This document shows positions 44,099 to 52,504 of a DNA stretch of 54,032 nucleotides, piece after piece (positions within the stretch are counted from its first letter, which is position 1; each line of letters starts with the position of its first letter). The notes below the pieces were generated by a model. That model did no database searches. It worked only from the letters and a program-made list of their open reading frames with translations, and was not told the origin of the DNA. The position numbers were made by a program, and so were the translations under genes. Source of the stretch: Chitinophagales bacterium (GTDB taxonomy: Bacteria; Bacteroidota; Bacteroidia; Chitinophagales; JADIYW01); contig JAMLHH010000021.1 of NCBI GenBank assembly GCA_023957215.1, forward strand, positions 1-54,032. Direction: 5' to 3'.

Positions 44099-44829
44099 AA
44101 ACCGTATTTATTGTAGATGATGAAGAGCATGCAGTAGAGTTGCTGAAAGAGAAATTATTGTCCGTCACCAATTACTTTGACGAGATAATAACTTTTACGA
44201 ATTCTATGTTAGCAATGAATGCTATTTTGGAGGTAAAACCGGATTTAATCTTTTCAGATATAGAAATGCCGGCTATTTCAGGTCTCGTCTTGCATAAAAA
44301 AATCAGAGAATTGGATATCCCATTGATTTATGTGACTGCATATTCCACTTATGCCATAGATGCGGTTAGACTTCAGGCTTTTGATTATTTGTTAAAGCCC
44401 GTCAAAGAGTCCGAATTACAACATTCTATTGAAAGATTTATAGAAAACTGTTCAAAAGTTAAATCCAAAGACATCACTATGCCATTTGACACTTTTGCTT
44501 CCAAACAAAAAAATAAGATAGCCATCAGTACCAGTGAAGCCACGTATTTCTTAATCATTGAAGACATCCTGAAAGTAGAAGCGGAAAGCAATTATTCCAA
44601 AATATATTTGACAGGAGACAAACAAATCTTGGTTTCAAAAACGCTCAAATATTTTGAAGATCAATTAGGAGGTGTCGGATTTATGAGGGTGCATCGTTCT
44701 TTTTTAATCAACATCAATCATCTTGAAAGTATTATCAATACGGAGGGCGGTCAACTTTTGATGAAAGATGGTAGTAAGATTGATATTTCAAGAACCGTCA
44801 TCACCGAACTTAGAAGTCTTTTCAGTTAA
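44095..44829 (+). CDS. LytTR-family response regulator
   Basis: 244 residues. The receiver domain (1-120) has the acidic pair DDE at residues 8-10, phosphoacceptor Asp55 in FSDIEMP, Thr in VTAYST and Lys in LLKPVKES. The C-terminal LytTR DNA-binding domain (about 140-244) contains EDILKVEAESNYSKIYLTG and MRVHRSFLININH. LytTR regulators bind paired 9-bp direct repeats upstream of targets. The gene shares an ATGA with the third kinase. One regulator for three kinase-like genes suggests signal integration. It converges on the rRNA methyltransferase gene. Confidence 0.95.
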   Translation: MKTVFIVDDEEHAVELLKEKLLSVTNYFDEIITFTNSMLAMNAILEVKPDLIFSDIEMPAISGLVLHKKIRELDIPLIYVTAYSTYAIDAVRLQAFDYLLKPVKESELQHSIERFIENCSKVKSKDITMPFDTFASKQKNKIAISTSEATYFLIIEDILKVEAESNYSKIYLTGDKQILVSKTLKYFEDQLGGVGFMRVHRSFLININHLESIINTEGGQLLMKDGSKIDISRTVITELRSLFS

Positions 44830-44851
44830 AAAGATACAACGTCACTATAAA

Positions 44852-45649
44852 TTATCGCCTACTTCTCTGTCTCAACATTTCATACAATAAGACCGCAGCG
44901 GTATTGGATACATTGAGAGAGTCATTTTTACCCAACATGGGAAGTATGATATTTTGATTAGACAAACTCTCCCAGAGTGCATCCACTCCTACCGCCTCTG
45001 TCCCCAAAACAAAAGCAGAAGGCTTTTTAAAATCTACTTCTGTATAAACTTTTGAGGCTTTGAGCGATGTCACTAAGATTTGTATTTGATGTCGCCTCAA
45101 CCATTGTATTGTTTCTTCTCGTGTAGCTACTGCAATAGGTACACTAAAAGAGCAACCTACACTTGAGCGTATCACATTGGGATTATATACATCTGTCGCT
45201 GTATCGCAACATATCACGGCATCCACATTTGTAGCATCTGCCGTGCGTATTATTGCTCCGAGGTTACCCGGCTTTTCCACTGCATCTAAAACTAAAATAA
45301 CCGGATTGTGACCGAGACGTAAATCTGCAAGTTCATGTGTTTTAGATTCAGCGATAGCAATAGCTCCTGAAGAAACACCTCTATAAGTCAGTTTGTCAAA
45401 TATTTCTTTAAAAACCAAGGCCGTTTCGGGTTGCTCCTCTTTCCAAATCTCGTTAATTTCCTTTTTATAAATAGCACCGTCTCTGACAAACAAGCTTCTG
45501 ATATAATAACCTGCTTCTTTTGCCATGACGATTTCTTTCCACCCTTCTATTACAAACATACCCGTTTCTCTCCGCTCTTTGGATTTTTCCATAAGAAGTC
45601 TCAGTTCTTTTATCCATTTGTTTTGTAAACTGCTAATCGCAAAAGGCAT
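44852..45649 (-). CDS. SpoU/TrmH-family RNA 2'-O-methyltransferase
   Basis: 265 residues. An N-terminal substrate-binding domain (SSLQNKWIKELRLLMEKSKE onward, to about 95) is followed by the SPOUT catalytic knot. Motif 1 is EKPGNLGAIIRTADA (about residues 122-136), motif 2 is FVLGTEAVGVD (about residue 213) and motif 3 is LPMLGKNDSLNVSNTAAVLL (about residues 236-255). The family methylates ribose of rRNA or tRNA using SAM. It resembles RlmB-like 23S rRNA enzymes, but the target nucleotide cannot be fixed. It converges on the LytTR gene with 22 bp between them. Confidence 0.92.
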   Translation of the reverse strand: MPFAISSLQNKWIKELRLLMEKSKERRETGMFVIEGWKEIVMAKEAGYYIRSLFVRDGAIYKKEINEIWKEEQPETALVFKEIFDKLTYRGVSSGAIAIAESKTHELADLRLGHNPVILVLDAVEKPGNLGAIIRTADATNVDAVICCDTATDVYNPNVIRSSVGCSFSVPIAVATREETIQWLRRHQIQILVTSLKASKVYTEVDFKKPSAFVLGTEAVGVDALWESLSNQNIILPMLGKNDSLNVSNTAAVLLYEMLRQRSRR

Positions 45650-45728
45650 GTTTCAGATTTTTTTAAAATAAAAGGTATCTTTAAACTCAATTCAAATATT
45701 GAATATAGGTACAAAAATAGGAGTATAG

Positions 45729-46301
45729 ATGGAAAAAGAAAGATGTACTTGGTGTAAAGGTTTTGATATTTATAGAGATTACCATGATATTGAATGGGGA
45801 AATCCGGTTTTAGAAGACCAAAAACTGTTTGAATTTCTCATTTTAGAAGGCGCACAAGCAGGATTGAGCTGGATAACTATTTTGAAAAAGCGGGAAGCCT
45901 TCAGACAAGCTTTTGCAGGTTTTGATTATCAAAAAGTGGCGAAGTTTACTGAAAAAGAGGTGGAAAATTTAATGCAAGATACCGGCATTATCAGAAATAG
46001 GCTAAAGATTCATGCAGCTATCAATAATGCGCAAAGATTTATGGAAGTGCAAGAAGAATTTGGAACATTCTCCGAATATATTTGGAAATTTGTCCATCAC
46101 CGACCCATTCAAAACAGTTGGAAAAGCTTATCAGAAGTTCCGGCAAATACTCTCTTATCAGATACCATCAGTAAAGATTTGAAAAAACGTGGATTTAAGT
46201 TTGTGGGGACAACTATTATTTATTCGTTTATGCAGGCTGTCGGTATGGTCAATGATCACATTATAAGCTGTTACAGATATAAAGAGTTAAAACAAGGCTA
46301 A
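45729..46301 (+). CDS. tag: DNA-3-methyladenine glycosylase I
   Basis: 190 residues, full length. It excises 3-methyladenine from alkylated DNA. The N-terminal zinc ligand is in RCTWC, followed by YHDIEWGNPVLEDQKLFEFL and GLSWITILKKREAFR, both Tag signatures. The C-terminal part has FVGTTIIYSFMQAVGMVNDH with the late H..C zinc ligands (NDHIISCYRY). It is a single gene, ending 2 bp before the porZ stop on the other strand. Confidence 0.96.
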   Translation: MEKERCTWCKGFDIYRDYHDIEWGNPVLEDQKLFEFLILEGAQAGLSWITILKKREAFRQAFAGFDYQKVAKFTEKEVENLMQDTGIIRNRLKIHAAINNAQRFMEVQEEFGTFSEYIWKFVHHRPIQNSWKSLSEVPANTLLSDTISKDLKKRGFKFVGTTIIYSFMQAVGMVNDHIISCYRYKELKQG

Positions 46302-46303
46302 AT

Positions 46304-48580
46304 CTATTTTACAATAGCCACTTTCGCACTCGCTTTTTCTTTTTTATCCTTATTGACAGCTAAAATATAATACACACCCGAACTCACTTTTTTACCTTGG
46401 AAGTTTTTGCCATCCCAAACAAATTGAGTTCCGTTAGCAACTCCTTCCGCCACCAATCTGCCTGCCATATCCGTCACTTTGACATCTGCATTGTCGGGTA
46501 AATTTTTTATCGCAATAGGTCCTTCATAACCGGGTCTGACAGGATTGGGATAAGCATAGGCTTTAGACTTAGACTCTTTCTGTTCGATAGCATCTGCCCG
46601 ATATGAGATAATACCTTTTTCAGTGAGTATATATACATCCCCATTTTCGGGATCTATACCCAAATTGGTAATACGGTTAGACAATAAAGGTGAGTTATCT
46701 TCACTAAAGTAATAGATATTGTCATACGCATCTTCGGATTTCAGAAACAATCCGTTAGTCGTGCCAAACCATTTTCTATTAGCGGCATCGACGGCAATAG
46801 ATGTGATAGTTTCTGTCTCCAAAAGCGGATCACAGAAATCTGTACCGTCGTTTCTCGGAACACAAATTTGCTGTACTGTACATTCAAGTGAAAAAATACT
46901 GCCCGGACATGGGACATTAAAAGCACCTTGATTAGTCCCTATCCATATTTCACCTTTCTTATCGACCGCTATACTACTGATATCATTGGTGGCAAGCCCC
47001 CACTCACTATTTTGCGCATTAATATTGATAAAGTTATCATCAGACAAATCATCTAAAGTTCCTCCATAATCAAATACTACGACTCCGGCATCTGCCGTTC
47101 CCATCCAAATCTGCTGATAATCATCTATTGCAATACCTGTCAACAATCGGTTATTAATCATGGAAGATGAGAAGAAGATATATTCACCACCGGGTTTTCT
47201 ACAAATTAAAGGTTGAGTACTATATGCATTAGTCATCCATACATTTCCAAACTTATCTTTAGTGGAATAAGTCAGTCGCATATTGGAAGTCGCATTGGGA
47301 AAATTTTGAATAAAATGCATATTTTTTGTCTCCGGATTAAATTCTATCAGTCCGACATTATGAGCACCTAAAATGACCAAGCTTTCATTCGGCACAGCCT
47401 GTACCATCGCAATATCATACTTCCCGGCAAGTTCGGGATAATTATATTTATCATAAGTATTCCAGAAATAATCTTTCGCAGTGTAAAAACCAAATTCATT
47501 AAAGGCAGGCTGAAAAAGACTGTTGATAGACGAAGAACCCACATACACCGTCCCATTCATAAAATCTATTCCTCTGCATGTCGATCGACTGGGACCATTT
47601 GGTTGGATGACACCTTGACGATCCTCAGAAAAATATTCCACGGTACTTCTATATCGGTCAGCATAAAATAATCTTCCATCATCTGTTTCCACTATCTGAT
47701 AAGGTCTGGAAATATAATATTTCCCTGATACATTTTGGGGTGTTCCATTATCCGGGATAAAGCTCATCACCTCATCTTGTCCACAAATAAGTTGTTTTTT
47801 CCCTTTATACAAACTATAAACCTGAGATTTGGGCAGATTATAATAAGGTGTCCAAAAATCATCTTCAAACTTATAAATCGTTTTGCCTGATGTGGTAAAA
47901 ACCTGATTGTCCCTTCCCGTGATTGTACTATAGCTTCCTAAAGGCAGTCCTTGGCTCCCACCAAAAAGTTCCCAGTTCTGAAAATTAACCAAATTCACCA
48001 AAGGATTTCTTTCACCCCGATATACTCCTTTTCCCGTAGCAGCATAGATATACTCATCATTGACCCAAATATCATTGACGGCAAAACTTCCCACACCATC
48101 CGTAAAAAAATATGCATCACCAATCTCCTGCTTATCCAACCTCACTTCCACCACTCCAAAACCTGTTGCTAACCATGCAGAACCATTGTGTGCAAAAATC
48201 TTAAACACTTCTTTTCCTCCACTGATATTTGTCTTCATCAAATAAGGAAGATTGGTCACTTTCCCATTTCTGAGAATATCAATATTAGAGTTTTCATACG
48301 CAATGATCAAAGAATTTGTCATTGTATCATAAGCCAAAGTAGAAATTCCGGCATCAGACAGACCTTCGGATTTGGTATAGGTTTTCAAACTTCCATCTTT
48401 CAGATTGTAAGCAAAAGCGGCATAGCTTGATGTAGAATACAAATAATTTTCACTTAGAGCGACTGCCGTTGTGTTTGCATAAGGCAAATGTGTCTGCCAA
48501 TGTCCCAAAGGAACATTTTGCGCACAGACCATTATTACAACTCCTAAGAGTATAAAAAGAGAAAGAAATCTTTTAGGCAT
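46304..48580 (-). CDS. porZ: PorZ-like type IX secretion system beta-propeller protein
   Basis: 758 residues with a signal peptide (MPKRFLSLFILLGVVIMVCA). The start of the mature protein, VPLGHWQTHLPYANTTAVAL, matches the N-terminal style of PorZ. Two beta-propellers built from WIGT/WMGT-type repeats (about 40-660) include DIWVNDEYIYAATGKGVY, IWMGTADAGVVVFD and IWIGTNQGAFN. The C-terminal domain (about 675-758) starts AYPNPVRPGYEG and is a type A T9SS sorting domain. In Porphyromonas PorZ is part of the attachment complex that joins anionic LPS to secreted cargo. No other por gene is adjacent. Homology to PorZ is inferred from architecture and length. Confidence 0.85.
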   Translation of the reverse strand: MPKRFLSLFILLGVVIMVCAQNVPLGHWQTHLPYANTTAVALSENYLYSTSSYAAFAYNLKDGSLKTYTKSEGLSDAGISTLAYDTMTNSLIIAYENSNIDILRNGKVTNLPYLMKTNISGGKEVFKIFAHNGSAWLATGFGVVEVRLDKQEIGDAYFFTDGVGSFAVNDIWVNDEYIYAATGKGVYRGERNPLVNLVNFQNWELFGGSQGLPLGSYSTITGRDNQVFTTSGKTIYKFEDDFWTPYYNLPKSQVYSLYKGKKQLICGQDEVMSFIPDNGTPQNVSGKYYISRPYQIVETDDGRLFYADRYRSTVEYFSEDRQGVIQPNGPSRSTCRGIDFMNGTVYVGSSSINSLFQPAFNEFGFYTAKDYFWNTYDKYNYPELAGKYDIAMVQAVPNESLVILGAHNVGLIEFNPETKNMHFIQNFPNATSNMRLTYSTKDKFGNVWMTNAYSTQPLICRKPGGEYIFFSSSMINNRLLTGIAIDDYQQIWMGTADAGVVVFDYGGTLDDLSDDNFININAQNSEWGLATNDISSIAVDKKGEIWIGTNQGAFNVPCPGSIFSLECTVQQICVPRNDGTDFCDPLLETETITSIAVDAANRKWFGTTNGLFLKSEDAYDNIYYFSEDNSPLLSNRITNLGIDPENGDVYILTEKGIISYRADAIEQKESKSKAYAYPNPVRPGYEGPIAIKNLPDNADVKVTDMAGRLVAEGVANGTQFVWDGKNFQGKKVSSGVYYILAVNKDKKEKASAKVAIVK

Positions 48581-48671
48581 ACAAATCCTTACTATTATTG
48601 TGATGTCTAAATTACAAAGAGAAAATAGATTTTTTGAATATTACAAAAGAGAAATTTCCCGAAAACCGTTT

Positions 48672-49646
48672 TTAATTCCTTTTTTGAAAGACATAATCTT
48701 TGTAATAGGCTTTTTTGTCCGTAAAAGAAGTAACTATTTCTAAACCGGCTTCATTTGCCAACCATTGTATGACATCATCGGTATATTTCTGTGAAATTTC
48801 AGTGTGAATGGTTTCCCATCGGTCAAAATGTATCGTCAAGTCAGCATCTTTCAGATATACATACATTTCTTCTTTGGCAACTAAAAAACTTTTGGTCGTA
48901 CCGCTCTCAGGATTATAAGACGGCCAATGCATAAACTTTTTTACATCAAAATCTGCTCCTAACTCACGATTGATACGTTCCAAAATATTAAAATTGAATG
49001 CTTCTGTGATTTTTGTACTATCATTATAAGCTGCCAATATTTTGTCAGGACTTTTCTTTTGATCGAAACCCATCAAAAGAATATCTTCATCATTCATTGT
49101 ATTTTTTAACTTATTCAAAAAAGAAATAGCTTGAGGATGTAAGAGATTGCCGATATTACTTCCCAACATCAAAATCACTTTTCTCCTTTGAGTATAATTT
49201 TTGAGTCGCTCTAAAACTCCAAAATACTCTCCTATTTCTGTTTTCACTCTTAAAGTAGGCAGTTTTTGATTCAAATCTTTTTCTAAAATTTCCAAAATAT
49301 TGTGGCTGATATCTATAGGTTTATACACAAAGTCAACTTGTTTTTCCAACATGTATTTCAATAAAACCTTCGTCTTCTTTCCATCACCAGCTCCCAATTC
49401 TATTAGTTCAAACGGAGTATAATCACTTTCAAATAAACGGGAAATATCAGCCGTCTGTGTACTCAGGATTTCCATTTCACAATCTGTCAGATAATATTCC
49501 GGCATTGACATGATTTGTTGAAAGATTTCATCTCCTTTTTTGTCATAAAAGTATTTGGATAAAAGTCGTTTAGGGAAGCGGGTCAGCCCCTCGATTACAT
49601 CTTCTTTAAATGTATTATTTTCCTGATTCTCTTTTGCTTGCTCCAT
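48672..49646 (-). CDS. egtD: L-histidine N-alpha-methyltransferase EgtD
   Basis: 324 residues of the DUF2260/EgtD methyltransferase family, which trimethylates histidine to hercynine with SAM. Motifs are LLSKYFYDKKGDEIFQQI (about residues 28-45), YYLTDCEMEIL, the SAM-binding LIELGAGDGKKT (about residues 82-93) and MLGSNIGNL (about residue 160). The C-terminal part with FNFNILERINRELGADFD is typical. It lies 9 bp downstream of egtB, making a two-gene ergothioneine operon. Full length. Confidence 0.95.
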   Translation of the reverse strand: MEQAKENQENNTFKEDVIEGLTRFPKRLLSKYFYDKKGDEIFQQIMSMPEYYLTDCEMEILSTQTADISRLFESDYTPFELIELGAGDGKKTKVLLKYMLEKQVDFVYKPIDISHNILEILEKDLNQKLPTLRVKTEIGEYFGVLERLKNYTQRRKVILMLGSNIGNLLHPQAISFLNKLKNTMNDEDILLMGFDQKKSPDKILAAYNDSTKITEAFNFNILERINRELGADFDVKKFMHWPSYNPESGTTKSFLVAKEEMYVYLKDADLTIHFDRWETIHTEISQKYTDDVIQWLANEAGLEIVTSFTDKKAYYKDYVFQKRN

Positions 49647-49655
49647 GCAGTCATT

Positions 49656-50852
49656 CTATTTTGCTAATCTCAAACCTGTGTATTGCCAACGGAAATAAGG
49701 TTGAAAAAAGTTGCGGTAAGTCGTTCTCGCATGATGGAGTGGTGTAGCGACAGAAGCTCCTCTCAATACACGCTGATCCACCATAAACTTTCCATTGTAT
49801 TCTCCTACTGCACCGGCAGCTTTTCTAAATCCGGGATAAGGTAAATAGGCACTTTCCGTCCACTCCCATCTTTGCCCCCAGTCAAACTTTTCTTGTGCGA
49901 CTTCCCATTCAAATTCGGTAGGCAACCGACATCCTTTCCATTGTGCATAAGCAAAAGCTTCATAATAAGAAATATGGGTAACAGGTGTGATGTTTTCTAC
50001 TTTTTGCAAACCTTGCATCGTATAATGCATCCATTCACCATCTACTTGTCGCCAATACAATGGATGCACTATTCCATTATTTTGCAACCAAGTCCAGCCA
50101 TCAGAATGCCAAAAGTTAAAATTTTTGTACCCTCCATCATTGATAAATTCTATCCACTCTCCATTGCTTACTAACCGGTTAGAAATTTGATAGGCATCTA
50201 AATAGACCTTATGAGGATTGAGTTCATTATCATAACAAAAAGAGGCTGTATCTTGATGACCTATCTCATACAGTCCACTTTCTATTTCTATCCATTCTTG
50301 TGAAACCTTTTGCGTGAGATGTTCTTTAAAAGTTTCATTGTAAACCGGATACATCGGATTGCCTCCCAATATATATTTTATATCCGTATATAAAAGTTCC
50401 TGATGTTGTTTTTCATGATGAATACCGGTGATAATCAATTGCCGTATTTCGTCATTAAGCTTTTCGTTTAAAATAAAATCTTTTACAGACTGAGTGATAA
50501 AATGTCTGTAATCATAAATTTCATCCACGGTAGGTCTGGACAGTGTACCTCGTTTTGCCCGGAGGATACGCTTGCCCACATTTTCGTAATAACTATTGAA
50601 GATAAAAGGATATTTTTCATTGAAGGGTTGAAAATTTTTACCATAAGGTTTGAGGATTAGCTCTTCAAAAAACCAAGAAGTATGTCCCAAATGCCACTTT
50701 GGAGGAGAAACGTGTTCGACAGGTTGGATGACATAATCTTCAATTTCCAAAGGATTACAAATCGTTTCTGTTTGTGTTCTTGTTTCTTCAAAAAGCTGTA
50801 ACAGTTCAGTATCTGTATGAATAGCGGAAGAAAGCAATATCGGATTTACCAT
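49656..50852 (-). CDS. egtB: Ergothioneine sulfoxide synthase EgtB
   Basis: 398 residues. A DinB-like N-terminal domain carries the iron ligands: His in KWHLGHTSWFFEE (about residue 54) and HHEKQHQE (about residues 145-152), which gives H-x3-H-x-E. A formylglycine-generating-like C-terminal domain (about 190-398) ends YRNFFQPYFRWQYTGLRLAK. The enzyme joins a thiol donor to hercynine with O2. Which thiol it uses, cysteine or gamma-glutamylcysteine, cannot be told. EgtA, EgtC and EgtE are not adjacent. It is the first gene of the pair with egtD. Confidence 0.93.
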   Translation of the reverse strand: MVNPILLSSAIHTDTELLQLFEETRTQTETICNPLEIEDYVIQPVEHVSPPKWHLGHTSWFFEELILKPYGKNFQPFNEKYPFIFNSYYENVGKRILRAKRGTLSRPTVDEIYDYRHFITQSVKDFILNEKLNDEIRQLIITGIHHEKQHQELLYTDIKYILGGNPMYPVYNETFKEHLTQKVSQEWIEIESGLYEIGHQDTASFCYDNELNPHKVYLDAYQISNRLVSNGEWIEFINDGGYKNFNFWHSDGWTWLQNNGIVHPLYWRQVDGEWMHYTMQGLQKVENITPVTHISYYEAFAYAQWKGCRLPTEFEWEVAQEKFDWGQRWEWTESAYLPYPGFRKAAGAVGEYNGKFMVDQRVLRGASVATPLHHARTTYRNFFQPYFRWQYTGLRLAK

Positions 50853-51038
50853 GATGTTCCTTTTGTAATAATCTATAAAATGCAGAGTCTTTTCGACTCA
50901 AGGTCTCATCTATTAATAGATTTCAAAGTGTAAAAGTTTTAAATAAACCGAAAAATCATTCACGGCAAAGTCAAATTCCCTTATGGTATAATATTTGTCA
51001 GTAAAAATCTATATTTATCCTTTAATAGAATGTATCAA

Positions 51039-52007
51039 ATGAAAAGACTATTTATCACCGCTTGTTCGCTTATCTTTGCGTTTTCAAATATTCATTTAAA
51101 CGCACAAACTTTACAAAAAATGCAAAAGGTTTTTGAATCTGCAAGCAACAGAGACAGCACGATAGAAAAATATTTAACTGACAACCAACTTTTTACGGCA
51201 CAAGTTTCTCCCGATGGAATTTACTATGTAGTCAATCAATTGGGTAAAAACGGAGAAGTCAATGCAGGTGATTACGTGTCAGTACATTATACAGGCAAGC
51301 TTTTGAATGGTCAGATTTTTGATTCTTCTATCGAAAGAGGTGAACCTATCTCTTTCCAAATCGGAATAGGGCGTGTGATTCAAGGCTGGGAAAAAGGCAT
51401 TCCACTTTTTAAAAGTGGAGGGAAAGGGACTTTGTACATCCCATCCTCTTTGGCTTATGGCGAAAGAGGAGTCGGCGGAGTCATTCCACCTAATGCACCT
51501 TTAATTTTTGATGTGGAAGTAGTAGATGTCATGGATCAAAAAGGTTATGAAGAGAAACAAAATGCGGCACGTTTGAAAATGCAGGCAGAAGCACAAGCCA
51601 GATTTGAAAAACAAGTAGAAGCAGATAAAGCTGTCATTGCAAAATATGTGAAAGACAATCATCTCCAAGTAGAATATCTACCTTCAGGACTTGCTTACTA
51701 CAAAACCAAAACGACGGACGGTCAGCAAATACAATCCGGCGACAATGTAGAAGTTCACTATACAGGGAGGCTATTAGACGGTACAAAATTTGATTCATCC
51801 AAGGACAGAAACCAACCTTTTGTCGTTCAAATCGGTGCTAACCGTGTCATTCAAGGTTGGGAACAAGGTATTCCTGTGTTTAAAGTAGGAGAAGAAGGCA
51901 CTTTAATCATTCCGTCTTATTTGGCTTATGGAGAAAGAGGTGCAGGTGGTGTGATTGCTCCTAATTCTGTTTTGTTGTTTGACATTGAGGTTTTGAGTAT
52001 TCAATAG
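51039..52007 (+). CDS. Two-domain FKBP-type peptidyl-prolyl isomerase
   Basis: 322 residues from the ATG at 51039, which starts the signal peptide MKRLFITACSLIFAFSNIHL directly; the ATG at 51030 would add three residues and is also possible. Two FKBP domains follow, at about residues 60-170 and 215-322. Each has the VHYTGKLL or VHYTGRLL strand, the VIQGWE segment and the LAYGERG-GG-I loop. A charged helix (about 172-210) links them. Such proteins speed proline isomerisation in periplasmic folding. The tandem arrangement may come from duplication. It is a single gene with its own upstream region. Confidence 0.93.
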   Translation: MKRLFITACSLIFAFSNIHLNAQTLQKMQKVFESASNRDSTIEKYLTDNQLFTAQVSPDGIYYVVNQLGKNGEVNAGDYVSVHYTGKLLNGQIFDSSIERGEPISFQIGIGRVIQGWEKGIPLFKSGGKGTLYIPSSLAYGERGVGGVIPPNAPLIFDVEVVDVMDQKGYEEKQNAARLKMQAEAQARFEKQVEADKAVIAKYVKDNHLQVEYLPSGLAYYKTKTTDGQQIQSGDNVEVHYTGRLLDGTKFDSSKDRNQPFVVQIGANRVIQGWEQGIPVFKVGEEGTLIIPSYLAYGERGAGGVIAPNSVLLFDIEVLSIQ

Positions 52008-52162
52008 GAGTTTGTTTTTAAGACAAACCTATATAATTTTTGAGCATTGTCGTTTACAGAATGGTGGAACGATTTTCAGCAAAACGGTCTAAAAAAGAAG
52101 GACCTCAAGTCCGAGGATAAGAAATTATTAAGTAAAGAGCAGAAACTTGTTAAATACGGTCT

Positions 52163-52456
52163 GTGCTTCTGCATTTTTTGCCCAAAGTATTTCAGTTTTT
52201 TGGAAAAGGTATTGACTGGACGACCGAAAACGAATCGTTTTTCGATGATAAATACATTCCTATCAAGCCGGCACAAGGCACATTGTTGTATATGCACGCA
52301 AGGGCTTTGAATGCCAAAAATATAGTAGAATATGGAATGTCTTTCGGTATCTCTACGATTTATCCGGCAAAAGCAGCAAAAGACAATGGCGGAAAAGTAA
52401 TTACCACAGAAAGTTTAGCCCGGAAAATTAAGACAGCAAAACAAAACTTTGAATAG
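52163..52456 (+). pseudogene. Fragment of a class I SAM-dependent O-methyltransferase
   Basis: A 97-residue frame from GTG 52163 (VLLHFLPKVFQFFGK) to a stop at 52456. It holds the SAM-binding start of the family, GTLLYMHARALNAKN, then IVEYGMSFGISTIYPAKAA and VITTESLARKIKTAKQNF, and stops where motif II should follow. Typical members have 200 or more residues, so more than half is missing. Downstream DNA up to the acylase start shows no continuation in other frames. The upstream piece (52047-52160) gives an open frame with TEWWNDFQQNG that I do not recognise. It is probably a truncated remnant rather than a small protein. Confidence 0.6.
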
Positions 52457-52504
52457 GAATTTTATGATATTCTTTTTAAATTTAGTGCGTAAAATATAAA
52501 GTGG

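Noticed and set aside
52047..52310. An 87-residue frame upstream of the methyltransferase fragment
   Set aside because: Its second half reads the methyltransferase DNA in the wrong frame; the first part is unrecognised, so it is noted only under the pseudogene.
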